Position numbers and translations under genes: made by a program. DNA of 64,000 bases from Gemmataceae bacterium (lineage in GTDB: Bacteria; Planctomycetota; Planctomycetia; Gemmatales; Gemmataceae). The notes beneath the pieces were generated by a model that did no database searches, had not been told where the DNA came from, and saw only the letters and a program-made list of their open reading frames with translations. The stretch's first letter is position 1. The number at the start of each line of letters is the position of its first letter. Positions 25,535 through 35,220 of the stretch are shown here, piece after piece. The stretch is taken from positions 59,365-123,364 of the forward strand of contig SIAJ01000006.1 in NCBI GenBank assembly GCA_009691845.1. Direction: 5' to 3'.

Positions 25535-26098
25535 ATCATCGATGTCCGTGAATGGCTTCTTGGTCCGTTCGGCGATGATTCGTTGAGCCAGCACCGGGCC
25601 GATATTCGGCAACGTGTTGAGTTCATCCAACGTGGCACGATTGACATCGACCGGCCCCTTCGAGCTTTTTGGCTCGCTCTTAGACGTTGGCGGTTTCCGC
25701 GTCAGCCGATCGGGCTCGGTCTTCTCGGGAATCGCACTTTCCAGCGGAGCCACTGTCACCCAAATGCGCAGCTTGTTTACGGTGGCGTCGCCGATGCCTG
25801 GAACCTGGTCGAGGTCTTCGACTTTGTTGAATCGCCCGTTCGATTCGCGATGAGCCACGATGCGGTCGGCCATCGCAGGGCCGACGCCGGGGAGTTGCAG
25901 CAATTCGTTTTTTGAGGCACGATTCAAGTCAACGCGATGGGCGGCGTCCCGGTTCTGCTCGGTGGGTCGAGTGCCGAAGCGATCGAGATACCAGCGGGAA
26001 CCAATCAGCACCGCCAGGACGAGCAAAAGAATCAGCGTGACCGGCTGCACGCGTCGCGGCAGTTCGTCCGGCTTCGGATTCGCAGGGGCAGGCTCCAC
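25463..26098 (-). CDS. comEA: ComEA-like protein with two helix-hairpin-helix domains
   Basis: A 211-residue protein with one N-terminal transmembrane helix (about residues 19-33). It carries two tandem ComEA-type helix-hairpin-helix domains, at about 56-111 (VDLNRASKNELLQLPGVGP) and 150-205 (VDVNRATLDELNTLPNIGP). ComEA proteins bind incoming double-stranded DNA at the membrane during natural transformation. Most have one such domain, so the duplication is notable. No comEC or pilus motor gene is nearby. A 13-base gap separates it from the upstream methyltransferase gene on the same strand. A general DNA-binding membrane role is an alternative. Confidence 0.82.
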   Translation of the reverse strand: MEPAPANPKPDELPRRVQPVTLILLLVLAVLIGSRWYLDRFGTRPTEQNRDAAHRVDLNRASKNELLQLPGVGPAMADRIVAHRESNGRFNKVEDLDQVPGIGDATVNKLRIWVTVAPLESAIPEKTEPDRLTRKPPTSKSEPKSSKGPVDVNRATLDELNTLPNIGPVLAQRIIAERTKKPFTDIDDLRRVSGIGPKRIEALRGLVSFGE

Positions 26099-26111
26099 GG
26101 TGAAGTAGAGT

Positions 26112-26876
26112 CTATTCCGACTGAACGCGAATCACCACATAGCGGGACCAATTTTCCAGGCCGGGACAGACGCGGAAGATTCGCCGATCCATTCGATCAA
26201 ACCAGCCGTTGGCTTTGGCCTGCCGGCGAATCGCCCGCATCCCCATGCCGAGAAACTGATAGCCATGTACCTTCACGGACGGAAACATGCCGTGCAGATG
26301 TTCGAGATCAAGCACGCTTAACGGCTGCTCGTCGGCCGTGCGATGCTTGCCCGGGTAGGGCAAATAACGTCTTGCGAAATCGAGAACCGGGTTGCCACGC
26401 CAGGGTTCGCAGAAGACGACCGTGCCGCCGGGCTTCAGCAGTCGCTTGATTTCGCGGCCAGCCCGCTGGATATCGAGATGATGCAAGATTGCCGAGCCCC
26501 AGATCGCGTCGAACGAGTGGTCGGGGAATGGCAGCATCTCCGCATCGGCCTGGAGGAACTCGGCTGCCACCTCGTTCGCAGTCGCTCGTCGCCGGGCTTC
26601 TTCGATGTACCCCTTGGAGACATCGATGCCCGTCACCACGGCTCCGCGTCGCGCGAGTACCACGCCGGCCATGCCGTGCCCGCAACCATAATCGAGTACG
26701 CGTTTGCCAGAGACATCGCCGAGCATGTCGAAGGCTGAGCGAATCCAGCTTTCATGATCAAGGTAGTCGGCATCGCGAAAGCGGAGCGACGCAAGATCCG
26801 CGAATCGCCCAGCCCGCTCGGCGGCCTGAGCATCGTGAAATTGTTGTTCGTGAACGAGCCGATCCGTGGCTAGCAT
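26112..26876 (-). CDS. Class I SAM-dependent methyltransferase
   Basis: A 254-residue methyltransferase. The SAM motif VLDYGCGHGMAG, the acidic loop VTGIDVSKGYI, FDAIWGSAILHHLD and LLKPGGTVVFCEP all match the methyltransferase type 11 (UbiE/COQ5-like) pattern. An aromatic- and arginine-rich C-terminus follows. The substrate is unknown. It precedes comEA by 13 bases on the same strand, so the two may share a transcript, though a functional link is not obvious. It should be a soluble cytoplasmic enzyme. Confidence 0.87.
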   Translation of the reverse strand: MLATDRLVHEQQFHDAQAAERAGRFADLASLRFRDADYLDHESWIRSAFDMLGDVSGKRVLDYGCGHGMAGVVLARRGAVVTGIDVSKGYIEEARRRATANEVAAEFLQADAEMLPFPDHSFDAIWGSAILHHLDIQRAGREIKRLLKPGGTVVFCEPWRGNPVLDFARRYLPYPGKHRTADEQPLSVLDLEHLHGMFPSVKVHGYQFLGMGMRAIRRQAKANGWFDRMDRRIFRVCPGLENWSRYVVIRVQSE

Positions 26877-26885
26877 GATTGCGTT

Positions 26886-26920
26886 CCTGGCGGGTAATGG
26901 AGAAGAGGATACCCGCCAGG
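26886..26920. terminator. Hairpin between the DUF1559 and methyltransferase genes
   Basis: An 11-base perfect stem (CCTGGCGGGTA at 26886-26896 and its complement) closes a 13-base loop. It lies 25 bases beyond the DUF1559 stop on the minus strand. A clear T-run is missing, so termination is likely but not certain. Confidence 0.5.
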
Positions 26921-26944
26921 GGCCAAATTGAGCAAGGCGAACTA

Positions 26945-27940
26945 TCAGTTGTCCATGAACACTTCACCACCGGCAACAGAAATCATCGCTCCGAGTACCG
27001 CTGACGAGGTCGATTGCCTGAGGAACGTGATCGACCCATCGCCACGCAGAATGTTCGCCCCGCCGCTGTGGAAGGCATAGATTTCGTCGTGGTTGATGAC
27101 ATTGATTGCGGAACAGCCACCATTTTGGACGGTTCCGTTGGCGTCAAACCCATGAACGGTGATCTTCGCGTTGTAGTCACCCCACGCGGAATTTAGGGTG
27201 AAAGATCCGACGGTCCAGGCGAAGGGGACTGGTTTGCCATTGCGGTAGACCACTTGTCGCCCTGCGTCTTCGGCAAAAGTGATGGTGTTCGACGTGCCGT
27301 CCACCATGTCTGCGAACCTGGGTTGGCCCGATTTTTGGCCCAGGAGTCCCACTTCCTCCGTTCCGGTCCAGGGTGAGCCGGGAGCGCAGTTATTTCGAAA
27401 CGACTGGCTGTAGCCACGGATGGGAGCGTAATCCGTGCGACCAAGAAGCAAGGGCTGTGGCAGGCCGAAATAGGGCCCGTAATCCGATTGCGTCGAACTC
27501 TTGCTGGGATTCGAAGGACACTCAAAGATCTGGATTCGGGCCGTTCCACCAGGATTGGTGCCCATGGGAGGAGGAAGGTTTGACGGATCGATTACCGATC
27601 GATCGACACGCATGAGTTTGGCGATATTGTCCTGTTCCAGGTAGGCCAGAATCATGGCCAATGTAGAGTGCCCCTGAGTTTGAGCCCCATGTGGATTTCC
27701 TGTCGGAGCGGGAGTGAAGTCGAACCCCCAAGCCGGGAAGTAACCGGTCGCGCTTTCGTGGTTGTGCAGGCCCAGGCCGATTTGCTTGAGGTTGTTCGAG
27801 CATTTCATCCGGTTCGCGGCTTCACGTACTTTCTGGACGGCCGGTAGTAATAGGCCGATCAGGATGGCGATGATGGCGATGACGACTAGCAGCTCGATAA
27901 GCGTAAATGCCCGCTGCCTTTTCAGATGTGTGCGATTCAT
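26945..27940 (-). CDS. DUF1559 prepilin-like protein
   Basis: A 331-residue protein. The N-terminus is a type IV/type II prepilin leader ([20 protein letters not shown]), with cleavage before the phenylalanine, followed by the planctomycete DUF1559 core ([28 protein letters not shown]) and a histidine/glycine end ([19 protein letters not shown]). DUF1559 proteins are hugely expanded in planctomycetes and are thought to form pseudopilus-like surface or secretion structures. GGAGG sits seven bases before the ATG. It lies 41 bases downstream of a small lipoprotein gene on the same strand, a pairing commonly seen with this family. Confidence 0.93.
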   Translation of the reverse strand: MNRTHLKRQRAFTLIELLVVIAIIAILIGLLLPAVQKVREAANRMKCSNNLKQIGLGLHNHESATGYFPAWGFDFTPAPTGNPHGAQTQGHSTLAMILAYLEQDNIAKLMRVDRSVIDPSNLPPPMGTNPGGTARIQIFECPSNPSKSSTQSDYGPYFGLPQPLLLGRTDYAPIRGYSQSFRNNCAPGSPWTGTEEVGLLGQKSGQPRFADMVDGTSNTITFAEDAGRQVVYRNGKPVPFAWTVGSFTLNSAWGDYNAKITVHGFDANGTVQNGGCSAINVINHDEIYAFHSGGANILRGDGSITFLRQSTSSAVLGAMISVAGGEVFMDN

Positions 27941-27981
27941 CGTTGTACCTCCGATGAGAGGAAAGAGAGAATGAAACGGAA

Positions 27982-28425
27982 TTAGTCAATCTTGATTGAC
28001 TCCAATTGATTGCGGCCGGACCGGATCTCGATCTCGATCGTGGATTTTTCGGTTGTCTCGTATTTTCCGCCCAGCCGGTCTTTCGGTTCCGGCCCGCTGG
28101 TATCGGTGCCCGTTAGCTTGCCCGAGAGTCCAACGGGTTTGACCTCTTCGGGCCAGGTCAGTGTCACCTTGTATTTTCCCGCTACGGCCCCGACTCCGTT
28201 GGTCGATGAAAGCGTGAACTTTCCGGCCTCGTCCGTGATGCCGGAATAGCGGGTTGCCGTTTGTTCCGCCGGGTGAAAGAGGACGATAACGCCCTTCGCT
28301 GGCTGTCCGTTGTGAAGGACTTGGCCCTCAACGGAGTTCAGTTTCGCGTCACAGCCCGACCCTGCCAGGCACAAAAACGCCAGTCCGGCGGAGGGAAGTC
28401 CAAATCGAATGATCGTTGAAGTCAT
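27982..28425 (-). CDS. Small lipoprotein with carboxypeptidase-regulatory-like fold
   Basis: A 147-residue protein with a lipoprotein signal peptide ending AGSGC. The mature part ([20 protein letters not shown], then [13 protein letters not shown] and [11 protein letters not shown]) has the repeating strand pattern of transthyretin-like, carboxypeptidase-regulatory domains. The start at 28425 has AAGGTG upstream; a longer extension to 28461 lacks a signal. Planctomycetes often place such a lipoprotein before a DUF1559 gene, as here. It probably sits at the outer face of a membrane; the ligand is unknown. Confidence 0.8.
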   Translation of the reverse strand: MTSTIIRFGLPSAGLAFLCLAGSGCDAKLNSVEGQVLHNGQPAKGVIVLFHPAEQTATRYSGITDEAGKFTLSSTNGVGAVAGKYKVTLTWPEEVKPVGLSGKLTGTDTSGPEPKDRLGGKYETTEKSTIEIEIRSGRNQLESIKID

Positions 28426-29053
28426 GCCACACCTTGGAGAGGTAGTGAGGCGATTTGGCAACTGATAAGTGCCTGGGAAATCGGTTAGATCGTACCACGA
28501 GTTAGTCGGAACGCAATCGTTTTCTCAAATAGTTCTGGGAAGCGAGAATGTTCCATTCCTGTTCGCGTTTCTCTGGCGAAGCCAACTCGGAGGAGACTCC
28601 GTGCCAAGTGCAGTGATTCTGATCGGCTGGGCCCTGGTTTGTGGTCACTGGCTTGGCCGAGTCAATTTCGTGAGGAGTGGGGATCCTGCTATTCACCCGA
28701 TCGGCCGGAATTTATTGTGCCGACACTTCTGTACGCAGGAGGGGCCATACTCTACATGATCGGCCGCGTGATCTGACAAGATCCCAAAATGGTGCAGGGC
28801 GTGCTGGACCCGCCTTTCGGTTTGCGGAACACGTCGTAGCTCGCAACGCCTGACCAAATCTCCGGAACGAGCAGGAACGGTACGCGCTCGGGCGCCCCAC
28901 ACCTGCCCCATCGATATCGGCGTTTCTGCAAAAAGAGATTCCTCACGGCAGGATAACACTTGCTATCGTGCCAGACTTGTCAGAGAATACAAGAGCTTTC
29001 CAATACCACCTGCCGGTATCCCACCAGACGGTATCTTTTCGGAGGACCCTCCT
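28426..29053. other. Long intergenic region without a convincing gene
   Basis: About 630 bases separate the divergent lipoprotein and DUF1549/DUF1553 genes. Several frames of 60-96 codons stay open, but none shows a ribosome-binding site, a signal peptide or family-like composition. The right end provides GGAGG for the gene at 29054. No repeat or stable hairpin was noticed. Confidence 0.45.
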
Positions 29054-31585
29054 GTGCCAACTCGCTTTTCTTCTTGGCTTTTCCTCCTCGCTTTGGCAGC
29101 AACGCCTGCATTTGCTGCCGAGCCGGAGAAACCACAACTGCCTGTTGAGTCCGTCGCTTTGCCCAAGCCGGCCGACATTCAATCGCTCGCCGTCTACCCA
29201 ACTCAGCTGTCGATCAGGGGGCTTGATGATGCGGCCCAATTGATCGTGACGGCTACTTTGAAGGACGGGAAACTGCAAGACCTGAGCGGCGACGTTCAGT
29301 ATTCCGTCGTGGATGCCAAGACCGCTCGCGTGCTGCCAAGCGGCCGGGTGATTCCTTTGGCGAATGGTTCGAGCCAGGTGATCGCCAAGTTCGGCGACAA
29401 GGCCGTCAACATTCCCGTGACCGTCAAACACGCCGATGAGAACCTGCCGATCAACTTCCCGAACCAGGTTGTTCCAGTGTTCACCAAGCTCGGGTGCAAT
29501 TCCGGCGGTTGCCACGGCAAGGCGAGCGGACAGAACGGGTTCAAGCTTTCGCTTCTCGGGTACGAACCGGAAGTCGATTTTATCTCACTCGTCAAAGAAG
29601 CCCGTGGCCGTCGCATGATGCCTGCCGCTCCGGATTCGAGCCTCTTCCTGCTGAAGGCCTGCGGCATCGCCCCGCACGGCGGTGGCAAGAAGATGGACAA
29701 GGACTCGGATGAGTATCGCCTGGTGCGTCGCTGGATCGCGGCCGGCATGCCTTACGGCCAGGAAAGCGATCCGACCGTCACCAAGATCACGGTATACCCG
29801 GAGCATCGCGTGATGACCCGGCACAACAAGCAACAGTTCGCAGTTTACGCTCACTACTCGGACGGCATGATTGAGGACATCACTCGTCGTGCTCAGTACG
29901 AATCGAACGATCAGGAAATCGCGGTGGTCGAAACGACTGGAACCGTGCGAACGCTGGGCCTCAGCGGCGAAGCAGCCGTGATGGCCCGTTTCCAGGGGCA
30001 CGTGAATATCTTCCGTGCGACGGTGCCGTTGGGTGCGAAGACCCCTGAATGGCAGTTCCCTGTCAGCACCGTGGTCGACACGCACACGGCCAAGAAGTGG
30101 AAGGACCTAGGCTTGGTTCCCTCAGAATTGGCGAGCGACGAGACGTTCGTCCGCCGGGCCTACCTGGACCTGACGGGCTCGCTGCCGACGCCGAAACAGG
30201 TTGCCGAGTTCGTGGCCAACAAGGACGCGAAGAAGCGTGACACGCTGGTCGACCAACTGGTCGAGACGCCGGAATACAGCTTCTACTTCGCGAATAAATG
30301 GGCCGACATCCTGCGGGTCAAGCGTGGCCGCGATGGCAACGGTGCCGGACGCGCTCGTGGCACGTTCGCGTTCCACAACTGGATTCGCGAAGCGGTCGCC
30401 AACGATAAACCGTACGACGAGTTCGTTCGCGACATCCTCGGTGCGACCGGCGACGAATCCAAGAACCCTCCGACCGTGTGGTACAAGGACCTGACGCAGC
30501 CGGAACAGTTCGTGGACGATACGGCCCAGGTGTTCCTTGGCCTGCGAATCGCCTGTGCGAATTGCCATCACCATCCGTATGAGAAGTGGAGCCAGGACGA
30601 CTACTGGGGCCTGGCCGCGTTCTTCGGCCGCGTCGCCAAGAAGCAGGTGCCAGTACCCGGTACACAACAGCAGTCGAACATTCAAATCGTCTACACCCGT
30701 CCCGATGGTAACGTGACCAACAAGCGAACGCAGAAGTCGGCCTTGATCAAGCCTCTCGATGGCGAACCGCTGGACATCGAACGAGGTGAAGACCCACGCC
30801 AGCGTCTGGTGGATTGGATGGCCGACCCAAAGAACCCGTTCTTCGCTCGGGCCGTGGCCAATCGCTACTGGGCACACTTCTTCGGACGTGGCATCGTCGA
30901 TCCGATCGACGACATGCGTGTCACCAATCCGCCGACGAATCCGGAACTGCTGGACGCCCTGGCAAAAGTCCTCGTCGACAACAAGTTCAGCCTGAAGGTG
31001 CTCGTGAAGACGATCGCCAAGAGCCGAACGTATCAACTCTCGGCCATTCCGAACGAGTTCAACAAGCACGACAAGCAAGCGTACGCCCGGTACTTCCCGA
31101 AGCGAATGAGTGCGGAAGTCCTGTTGGACGCGGTGTGCCAGGTGACCGATTCGCCGACGCAGTTCGCCGGCTTGCCGCAAGATCGTTTTGCTCCGAAGCG
31201 GGCGATCATGCTGCCGGATGAGTCGTTCGCCTCGTACTTCCTGGACGTGTTTGGCCGGCCGCAACGCATCAGCGCTTGCGAATGCGAGCGAGTGAGCGAT
31301 GCCAATCTCGCTCAGGCGTTGCACCTGCTGAACTCGGACGAGATTCAGGGCAAGCTCAGCCGGGCCAGTGGCCGGGCCAACACGTTCGTGAATCCGAAGG
31401 ACGTACGCCCGGATGCGGAGAAGGTCGAAGAAATTTTCATGTGGGCGTTCAGCCGCAAGCCAACGCAGTCCGACATGAAGGCGGCTCTCGATCACATCGA
31501 GAAGCACAAAGCAGCGAAGCAGACGGCCTACGAGAACATTTTGTGGGCGTTGATCAACACGAAGGAATTCGTGTTCGTGCAGTAG
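29054..31585 (+). CDS. DUF1549/DUF1553 protein with Ig-like N-terminal domain
   Basis: An 843-residue exported protein. GTG at 29054 has GGAGG eight bases upstream, and a signal peptide follows. Residues about 40-120 form a BIG2 Ig-like domain (SLAVYPTQLSIRGLDDAAQL). Next is a cysteine motif of the C-x4-CH type (CNSGGCHG, C148/C153/H154). The DUF1549 block (YLDLTGSLPTPKQVAEFVAN) carries a CANCH at 501-505, and the DUF1553 block ends in MWAFSRKPTQ and LWALINTKEFVF. These proteins are planctomycete-specific, exported and usually linked to DUF1501 partners. Their biochemical role is unknown; haem binding at CANCH is plausible. A hairpin terminator follows. Confidence 0.9.
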   Translation: MPTRFSSWLFLLALAATPAFAAEPEKPQLPVESVALPKPADIQSLAVYPTQLSIRGLDDAAQLIVTATLKDGKLQDLSGDVQYSVVDAKTARVLPSGRVIPLANGSSQVIAKFGDKAVNIPVTVKHADENLPINFPNQVVPVFTKLGCNSGGCHGKASGQNGFKLSLLGYEPEVDFISLVKEARGRRMMPAAPDSSLFLLKACGIAPHGGGKKMDKDSDEYRLVRRWIAAGMPYGQESDPTVTKITVYPEHRVMTRHNKQQFAVYAHYSDGMIEDITRRAQYESNDQEIAVVETTGTVRTLGLSGEAAVMARFQGHVNIFRATVPLGAKTPEWQFPVSTVVDTHTAKKWKDLGLVPSELASDETFVRRAYLDLTGSLPTPKQVAEFVANKDAKKRDTLVDQLVETPEYSFYFANKWADILRVKRGRDGNGAGRARGTFAFHNWIREAVANDKPYDEFVRDILGATGDESKNPPTVWYKDLTQPEQFVDDTAQVFLGLRIACANCHHHPYEKWSQDDYWGLAAFFGRVAKKQVPVPGTQQQSNIQIVYTRPDGNVTNKRTQKSALIKPLDGEPLDIERGEDPRQRLVDWMADPKNPFFARAVANRYWAHFFGRGIVDPIDDMRVTNPPTNPELLDALAKVLVDNKFSLKVLVKTIAKSRTYQLSAIPNEFNKHDKQAYARYFPKRMSAEVLLDAVCQVTDSPTQFAGLPQDRFAPKRAIMLPDESFASYFLDVFGRPQRISACECERVSDANLAQALHLLNSDEIQGKLSRASGRANTFVNPKDVRPDAEKVEEIFMWAFSRKPTQSDMKAALDHIEKHKAAKQTAYENILWALINTKEFVFVQ

Positions 31586-31625
31586 CAACTGACATCCGAA
31601 AACCTCTGGTAATTGGATAAAATCA

Positions 31626-31660
31626 CAAGGCCGGTCCCACCCTGGGGCCGGCCTTGCTTC
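31626..31660 (+). terminator. Hairpin terminator after the DUF1549/DUF1553 gene
   Basis: A 13-base stem with one G-U pair (CAAGGCCGGTCCC at 31626-31638 with 31644-31656) closes a 5-base loop, followed by CTTCGTTT. It lies 40 bases beyond the stop and only 20 bases before the next start. Confidence 0.7.
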
Positions 31661-31675
31661 GTTTCCGAGAGATGC

Positions 31676-34600
31676 ATGGCTGCGAAAATCCAGGTCGTTC
31701 AGGGTCCGTTGGGGCCGCGCTTGATCGAGCGGTTGCTCGACGACCTTCATGCCGAGCCAACTGTAGGCGGTTCGGTGTGGCTCGCACCATCGGAACTCGC
31801 CGCTGCGGAGATTCGCAAGTCGGTTGGTTCATCACACCGCGCACAGAACGTTTGGAGCCTGGAAGCGTTCGCCCGAGAGTTATTCCCTTCCGGTAGCACC
31901 GCGTCCGCCTTTCGTCGCCGGGTGAATTTGGAACACGTCACCCGCGACTTGCATGCAAAAGACAAGCTGGAGTATTTTTCACGCGTGGTCGAGACTCGTG
32001 GCTTCTTCGAGGGTGCCATGCAGATGCTGGACGAATTCGAAGCCGCTGCCGCAAAGCCGCAAGAACTTCGCAAGGCATTGAAGGGAAAACCATCCGCGAA
32101 ACTCAACGAATGTGGGGCGATCTTTGAAGCGTTCGAGAAACATCGCGAAGAGAGGGCCAGCCTGGCCGACATCGTCGCGGAACTTGGGCCAGCGCTTCCC
32201 GAGCGATTTTCCAAGGTCGATACCGTGTTCTTGAGCGGCTTCACGTCGTTCACCGAGGCCGAACGTCGATTTCTGAAGTGGCTGGCCGAGCGGGTTGCAA
32301 CGATCAAGATCGCCATTTCCACACAGGCCGTAGCGGCAGGCGATTCGCTAGCCGGGCTTGAGATAACAAGCGAGACGCTTGCTCCTTCAGTTTCGGCTTC
32401 AAAGCAACCGAGTGGCTTGCAACGCCTCCTCGGTAATCTGTTCACCCCGAAGCCAGAACCGGGAACGGATGCCGCCGGGCTTTCGCTGATCGAAGCCCCG
32501 GGCGATGTCGGCGAAGCGAGGCTGGTTGCCCGACGAATTCGGACACTTCTTGCTGATGGTGCCAGTCCGGATGCGATCGTGGTAACGTCACGGGACCTGA
32601 CACACTCGTTCGATCTGCTGGAAGAAGTGTTCGAGGAATACGGGATTCTCTCGGACGTATCTTGTGAAGAACCCCTGTCACGGGTCCCGGCCGTTCGAAC
32701 GCTCATTCAGGCGTTGCGGCTTCTCGATGAAGACTTTCCATTTGCCGGCGTCACCGCCCTCTTGCGGAGCACGTACTTCCAGCCAGCCTGGACAGAAGCA
32801 GACTGCGAGATGCCCCTGAAGACGGAGAGTCTGCTGCGAATGCTCGGCGAGCCACGAGGTCGCGAGGCTTATCTGGGTGCAGTGGAAAGCTGGCGCATCT
32901 CGCCGCCACAGGCCCTGGAGGATGAGCAGGCCGAGGACTCGCTCCGCCGAAAGAAAACTCGGATGGCCACGGAGTGCCAGCCGTTTGTGAAGCGGTTCTT
33001 TTCAGCCTGGGATGCGTTCCCGAAACTTGCCACGCATGGGCAATTCGTGGCCTTCGCGAAGCAGTTTAGCATCGAGATGGGAATCGAGGCCACGGCATCG
33101 AGCGATGAACGCGATCGGACTGCATTGCAGGCGCTGTGGGCGACACTCGTTCCACGCGGCAAGCAGAGCATCACTCGGCAAACGTTTCTGCGCCTGCTCG
33201 GAACCGCGGCAACCTCCGAGATGCGATCGCGCTGGAAGGGGACACCCGGCCTCGTTCGCATCGTCCCCGCCGGGGAGGCCCGCCATCTCGATTGCGACTA
33301 TTTGTTCGTCCTCGGCCTGGGCGAAGGGAGCTTTCCGCGTCTTTCATTGCCGGGCTCATTGCTCGATGATGGCGATCGCCAGCGGTTACGCAACCGAGGA
33401 ATTGCACTGCCCGATCCTGCATCCCGGCTGGCCGAGGAGCAACTGCTGTTCCGGCAACTCATCGCCCAACCACGCGAGGGGCTGATTCTCAGCTACCCGG
33501 CCCTGGACGAGAAGGGCCAGCCGATGTTGCCGGGGAGTTTTCTGCGAGCAGTTCATGCATGCTTCGTTCCGAACGCGATTTCTACCGAGCGGCAGAAGAT
33601 GCTGATCGAGGGTTACACGAAGCAAACGCCACTGTCCGTTGCGGAATCGCGGACCCGGTTCGCATTCGAGAACGCCGATATCCGGAAAGCGAATTGGCGA
33701 TCCCTCGCGTTACCTCCCGACTTGTGCGAGCAGTTAAGTTGGTCGGCGAACATGGCGCAAGAACGCTTCCGCACGAAGGAATATGGGCGATTCGACGGCT
33801 TGGTGGATCGCCCGGAGATCGTCGAGGTCGTTCAGAAACGACTCGGCGTTGAGAAAGTCTTCAGCCCCACGGCACTCGAAACCTACGTGGCCTGTCCGTT
33901 CCGATTTATGATAGAGCACGTTCTCAAACTCGGCGAACTCGGCGAGCCGAGCGAGGAAGTCGAGCAGACGCGTCGCGGCTCTGCCTACCACCGGGCGTTG
34001 TCCCGGCTGCACAAACATTTGAACAGCGTCGATCCGTTGATGTCGCAGACGAAATTACCGGATGTGGTGGGTTCTCGATTGCGCGAGGAGATCGATGTCG
34101 CCGTGGGTGAATACGCGAAGCGAGCGCCGAGCCGGGCTTCGCAGAAGTTGTGGGAACTTGAGGGCAAACGACTGCATCGCTCAGTCGCTCGCTATCAGGG
34201 GCACTGGGATGATTTCTTGGAGCCGTTGCGAAAGAGTCGGACGGCACCTAGGCCAATTCACCTCGAGGCGGATTTTGGATTTCCTTCCACCGATGCCGCC
34301 GAGAGTTTTCCTGCGCTGACAATCACCGTCGGCGAGGTCGAGGTTCGGCTTGGTGGCCGAATCGATCGGGTGGATGTAGCCGAACTCGAAGAGGGCCTCG
34401 GCTTCTGGGTGATCGATTACAAAACGGGCCGAGCGAGCAACTACACCGGAGGTGGGCTTGCTCAGATGGAGAAGTTGCAACTCTCGCTGTATGCGCTCGC
34501 GGTAGAAAAAGTCTTTTATCCCGGGCGGAAGGCACGACCTCTTGGACTGGCCTACTGGCTAGTCACGGATACGGGGCCCAAGCAAGTGATGCCGAAGAAG

Positions 34601-34873
34601 ACCGCCTGGCTCGACGACCCGGAGCAATGGGCCGTCTTTCGCGAGCAACTCGAAGCATGGGTGGCGAAGCTTGTGGGCCGGATTCGCCTTGCTCAGTTTC
34701 CGCTTGCTCCACGTTCCGAGAACTGCACCGATACTTGTTCGTTCGCGCAGATGTGTCGGGTCGGACAGAGCCGTGGGACTGGGAAAGAGTTCGACTTGCG
34801 CTTGCCGGGGGAGGAAGCGGGGGTCAAAGGCGTCAGTTTAGACAAACGGCAGGATCTAGCTTCCCCAAAGTAG
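31676..34873 (+). CDS. AddB/RecB-like PD-(D/E)XK nuclease with Fe-S cysteines
   Basis: A 1065-residue protein whose layout matches AddB-type subunits of helicase-nucleases. It has a helicase-like N-terminal two-thirds and a C-terminal RecB-family nuclease. The nuclease core shows GGRIDRVD and VIDYKTG. Cysteines at 740 (in VACPFRF), 1017, 1021 and 1027 have the spacing of the AddB 4Fe-4S clasp. At the N-terminus, where an ATP-binding loop would sit, the sequence is VVQGPLGPRLIERLL, lacking a Walker A lysine, so ATPase activity there is doubtful. AddB works with AddA in double-strand-break repair; no addA is in this window. The start at 31676 is chosen because the upstream extension is the terminator hairpin. 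Confidence 0.8.
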   Translation: MAAKIQVVQGPLGPRLIERLLDDLHAEPTVGGSVWLAPSELAAAEIRKSVGSSHRAQNVWSLEAFARELFPSGSTASAFRRRVNLEHVTRDLHAKDKLEYFSRVVETRGFFEGAMQMLDEFEAAAAKPQELRKALKGKPSAKLNECGAIFEAFEKHREERASLADIVAELGPALPERFSKVDTVFLSGFTSFTEAERRFLKWLAERVATIKIAISTQAVAAGDSLAGLEITSETLAPSVSASKQPSGLQRLLGNLFTPKPEPGTDAAGLSLIEAPGDVGEARLVARRIRTLLADGASPDAIVVTSRDLTHSFDLLEEVFEEYGILSDVSCEEPLSRVPAVRTLIQALRLLDEDFPFAGVTALLRSTYFQPAWTEADCEMPLKTESLLRMLGEPRGREAYLGAVESWRISPPQALEDEQAEDSLRRKKTRMATECQPFVKRFFSAWDAFPKLATHGQFVAFAKQFSIEMGIEATASSDERDRTALQALWATLVPRGKQSITRQTFLRLLGTAATSEMRSRWKGTPGLVRIVPAGEARHLDCDYLFVLGLGEGSFPRLSLPGSLLDDGDRQRLRNRGIALPDPASRLAEEQLLFRQLIAQPREGLILSYPALDEKGQPMLPGSFLRAVHACFVPNAISTERQKMLIEGYTKQTPLSVAESRTRFAFENADIRKANWRSLALPPDLCEQLSWSANMAQERFRTKEYGRFDGLVDRPEIVEVVQKRLGVEKVFSPTALETYVACPFRFMIEHVLKLGELGEPSEEVEQTRRGSAYHRALSRLHKHLNSVDPLMSQTKLPDVVGSRLREEIDVAVGEYAKRAPSRASQKLWELEGKRLHRSVARYQGHWDDFLEPLRKSRTAPRPIHLEADFGFPSTDAAESFPALTITVGEVEVRLGGRIDRVDVAELEEGLGFWVIDYKTGRASNYTGGGLAQMEKLQLSLYALAVEKVFYPGRKARPLGLAYWLVTDTGPKQVMPKKTAWLDDPEQWAVFREQLEAWVAKLVGRIRLAQFPLAPRSENCTDTCSFAQMCRVGQSRGTGKEFDLRLPGEEAGVKGVSLDKRQDLASPK

Positions 34874-34911
34874 TCGTCACGCTTCGAGCGTGTGAATTTT
34901 TGTCATCGACC

Positions 34912-35156
34912 CATAGTGGACGTTCGCTCCGAGCTTGTGCAGGAATCGCTTTCGACCAATATGGCACGACGCTCCGCGTCGTGAAACGCCAGTCCAGACC
35001 GAGACTTGCATGGTCCTCTCTTCGCGAAGTTCACGACGCGGAGCGTCGTGCCACATTGTTGCACAAGCCCTCCGCGGACGTGAATGCACGCCAACCCACG
35101 AGAATCAGTGTGCCGTGGGTGGAAGGCTCACGTTCGCGGAGCGAACGTCCACTATG
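34912..35156. repeat. Nested inverted-repeat element
   Basis: The outer arms are perfect over 19 bases (CATAGTGGACGTTCGCTCC at 34912-34930, complement at 35138-35156). Inside, arms perfect over 24 bases lie at 34962-34985 and 35030-35053, each itself palindromic around CACGACGCTCCGCGTCGTG. No gene is present. The element fills most of the gap between the nuclease gene and the convergent SulP gene, which otherwise holds nothing recognisable. Confidence 0.75.
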
Positions 35157-35220
35157 TGCCGCAATTGTTCACAGCCCCTCCACGTGATGAACCTACCTCA
35201 CGTTGTTGCTTCCTCGCGGG

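Noticed and set aside
28469..28759. A 96-codon plus-strand frame in the long intergenic gap
   Set aside because: No start signal, signal peptide or family-like pattern; composition differs from neighbouring genes.
30122..31750. A 542-codon frame antisense to the DUF1549/DUF1553 gene
   Set aside because: No recognisable domain; long antisense frames are expected opposite GC-rich genes.
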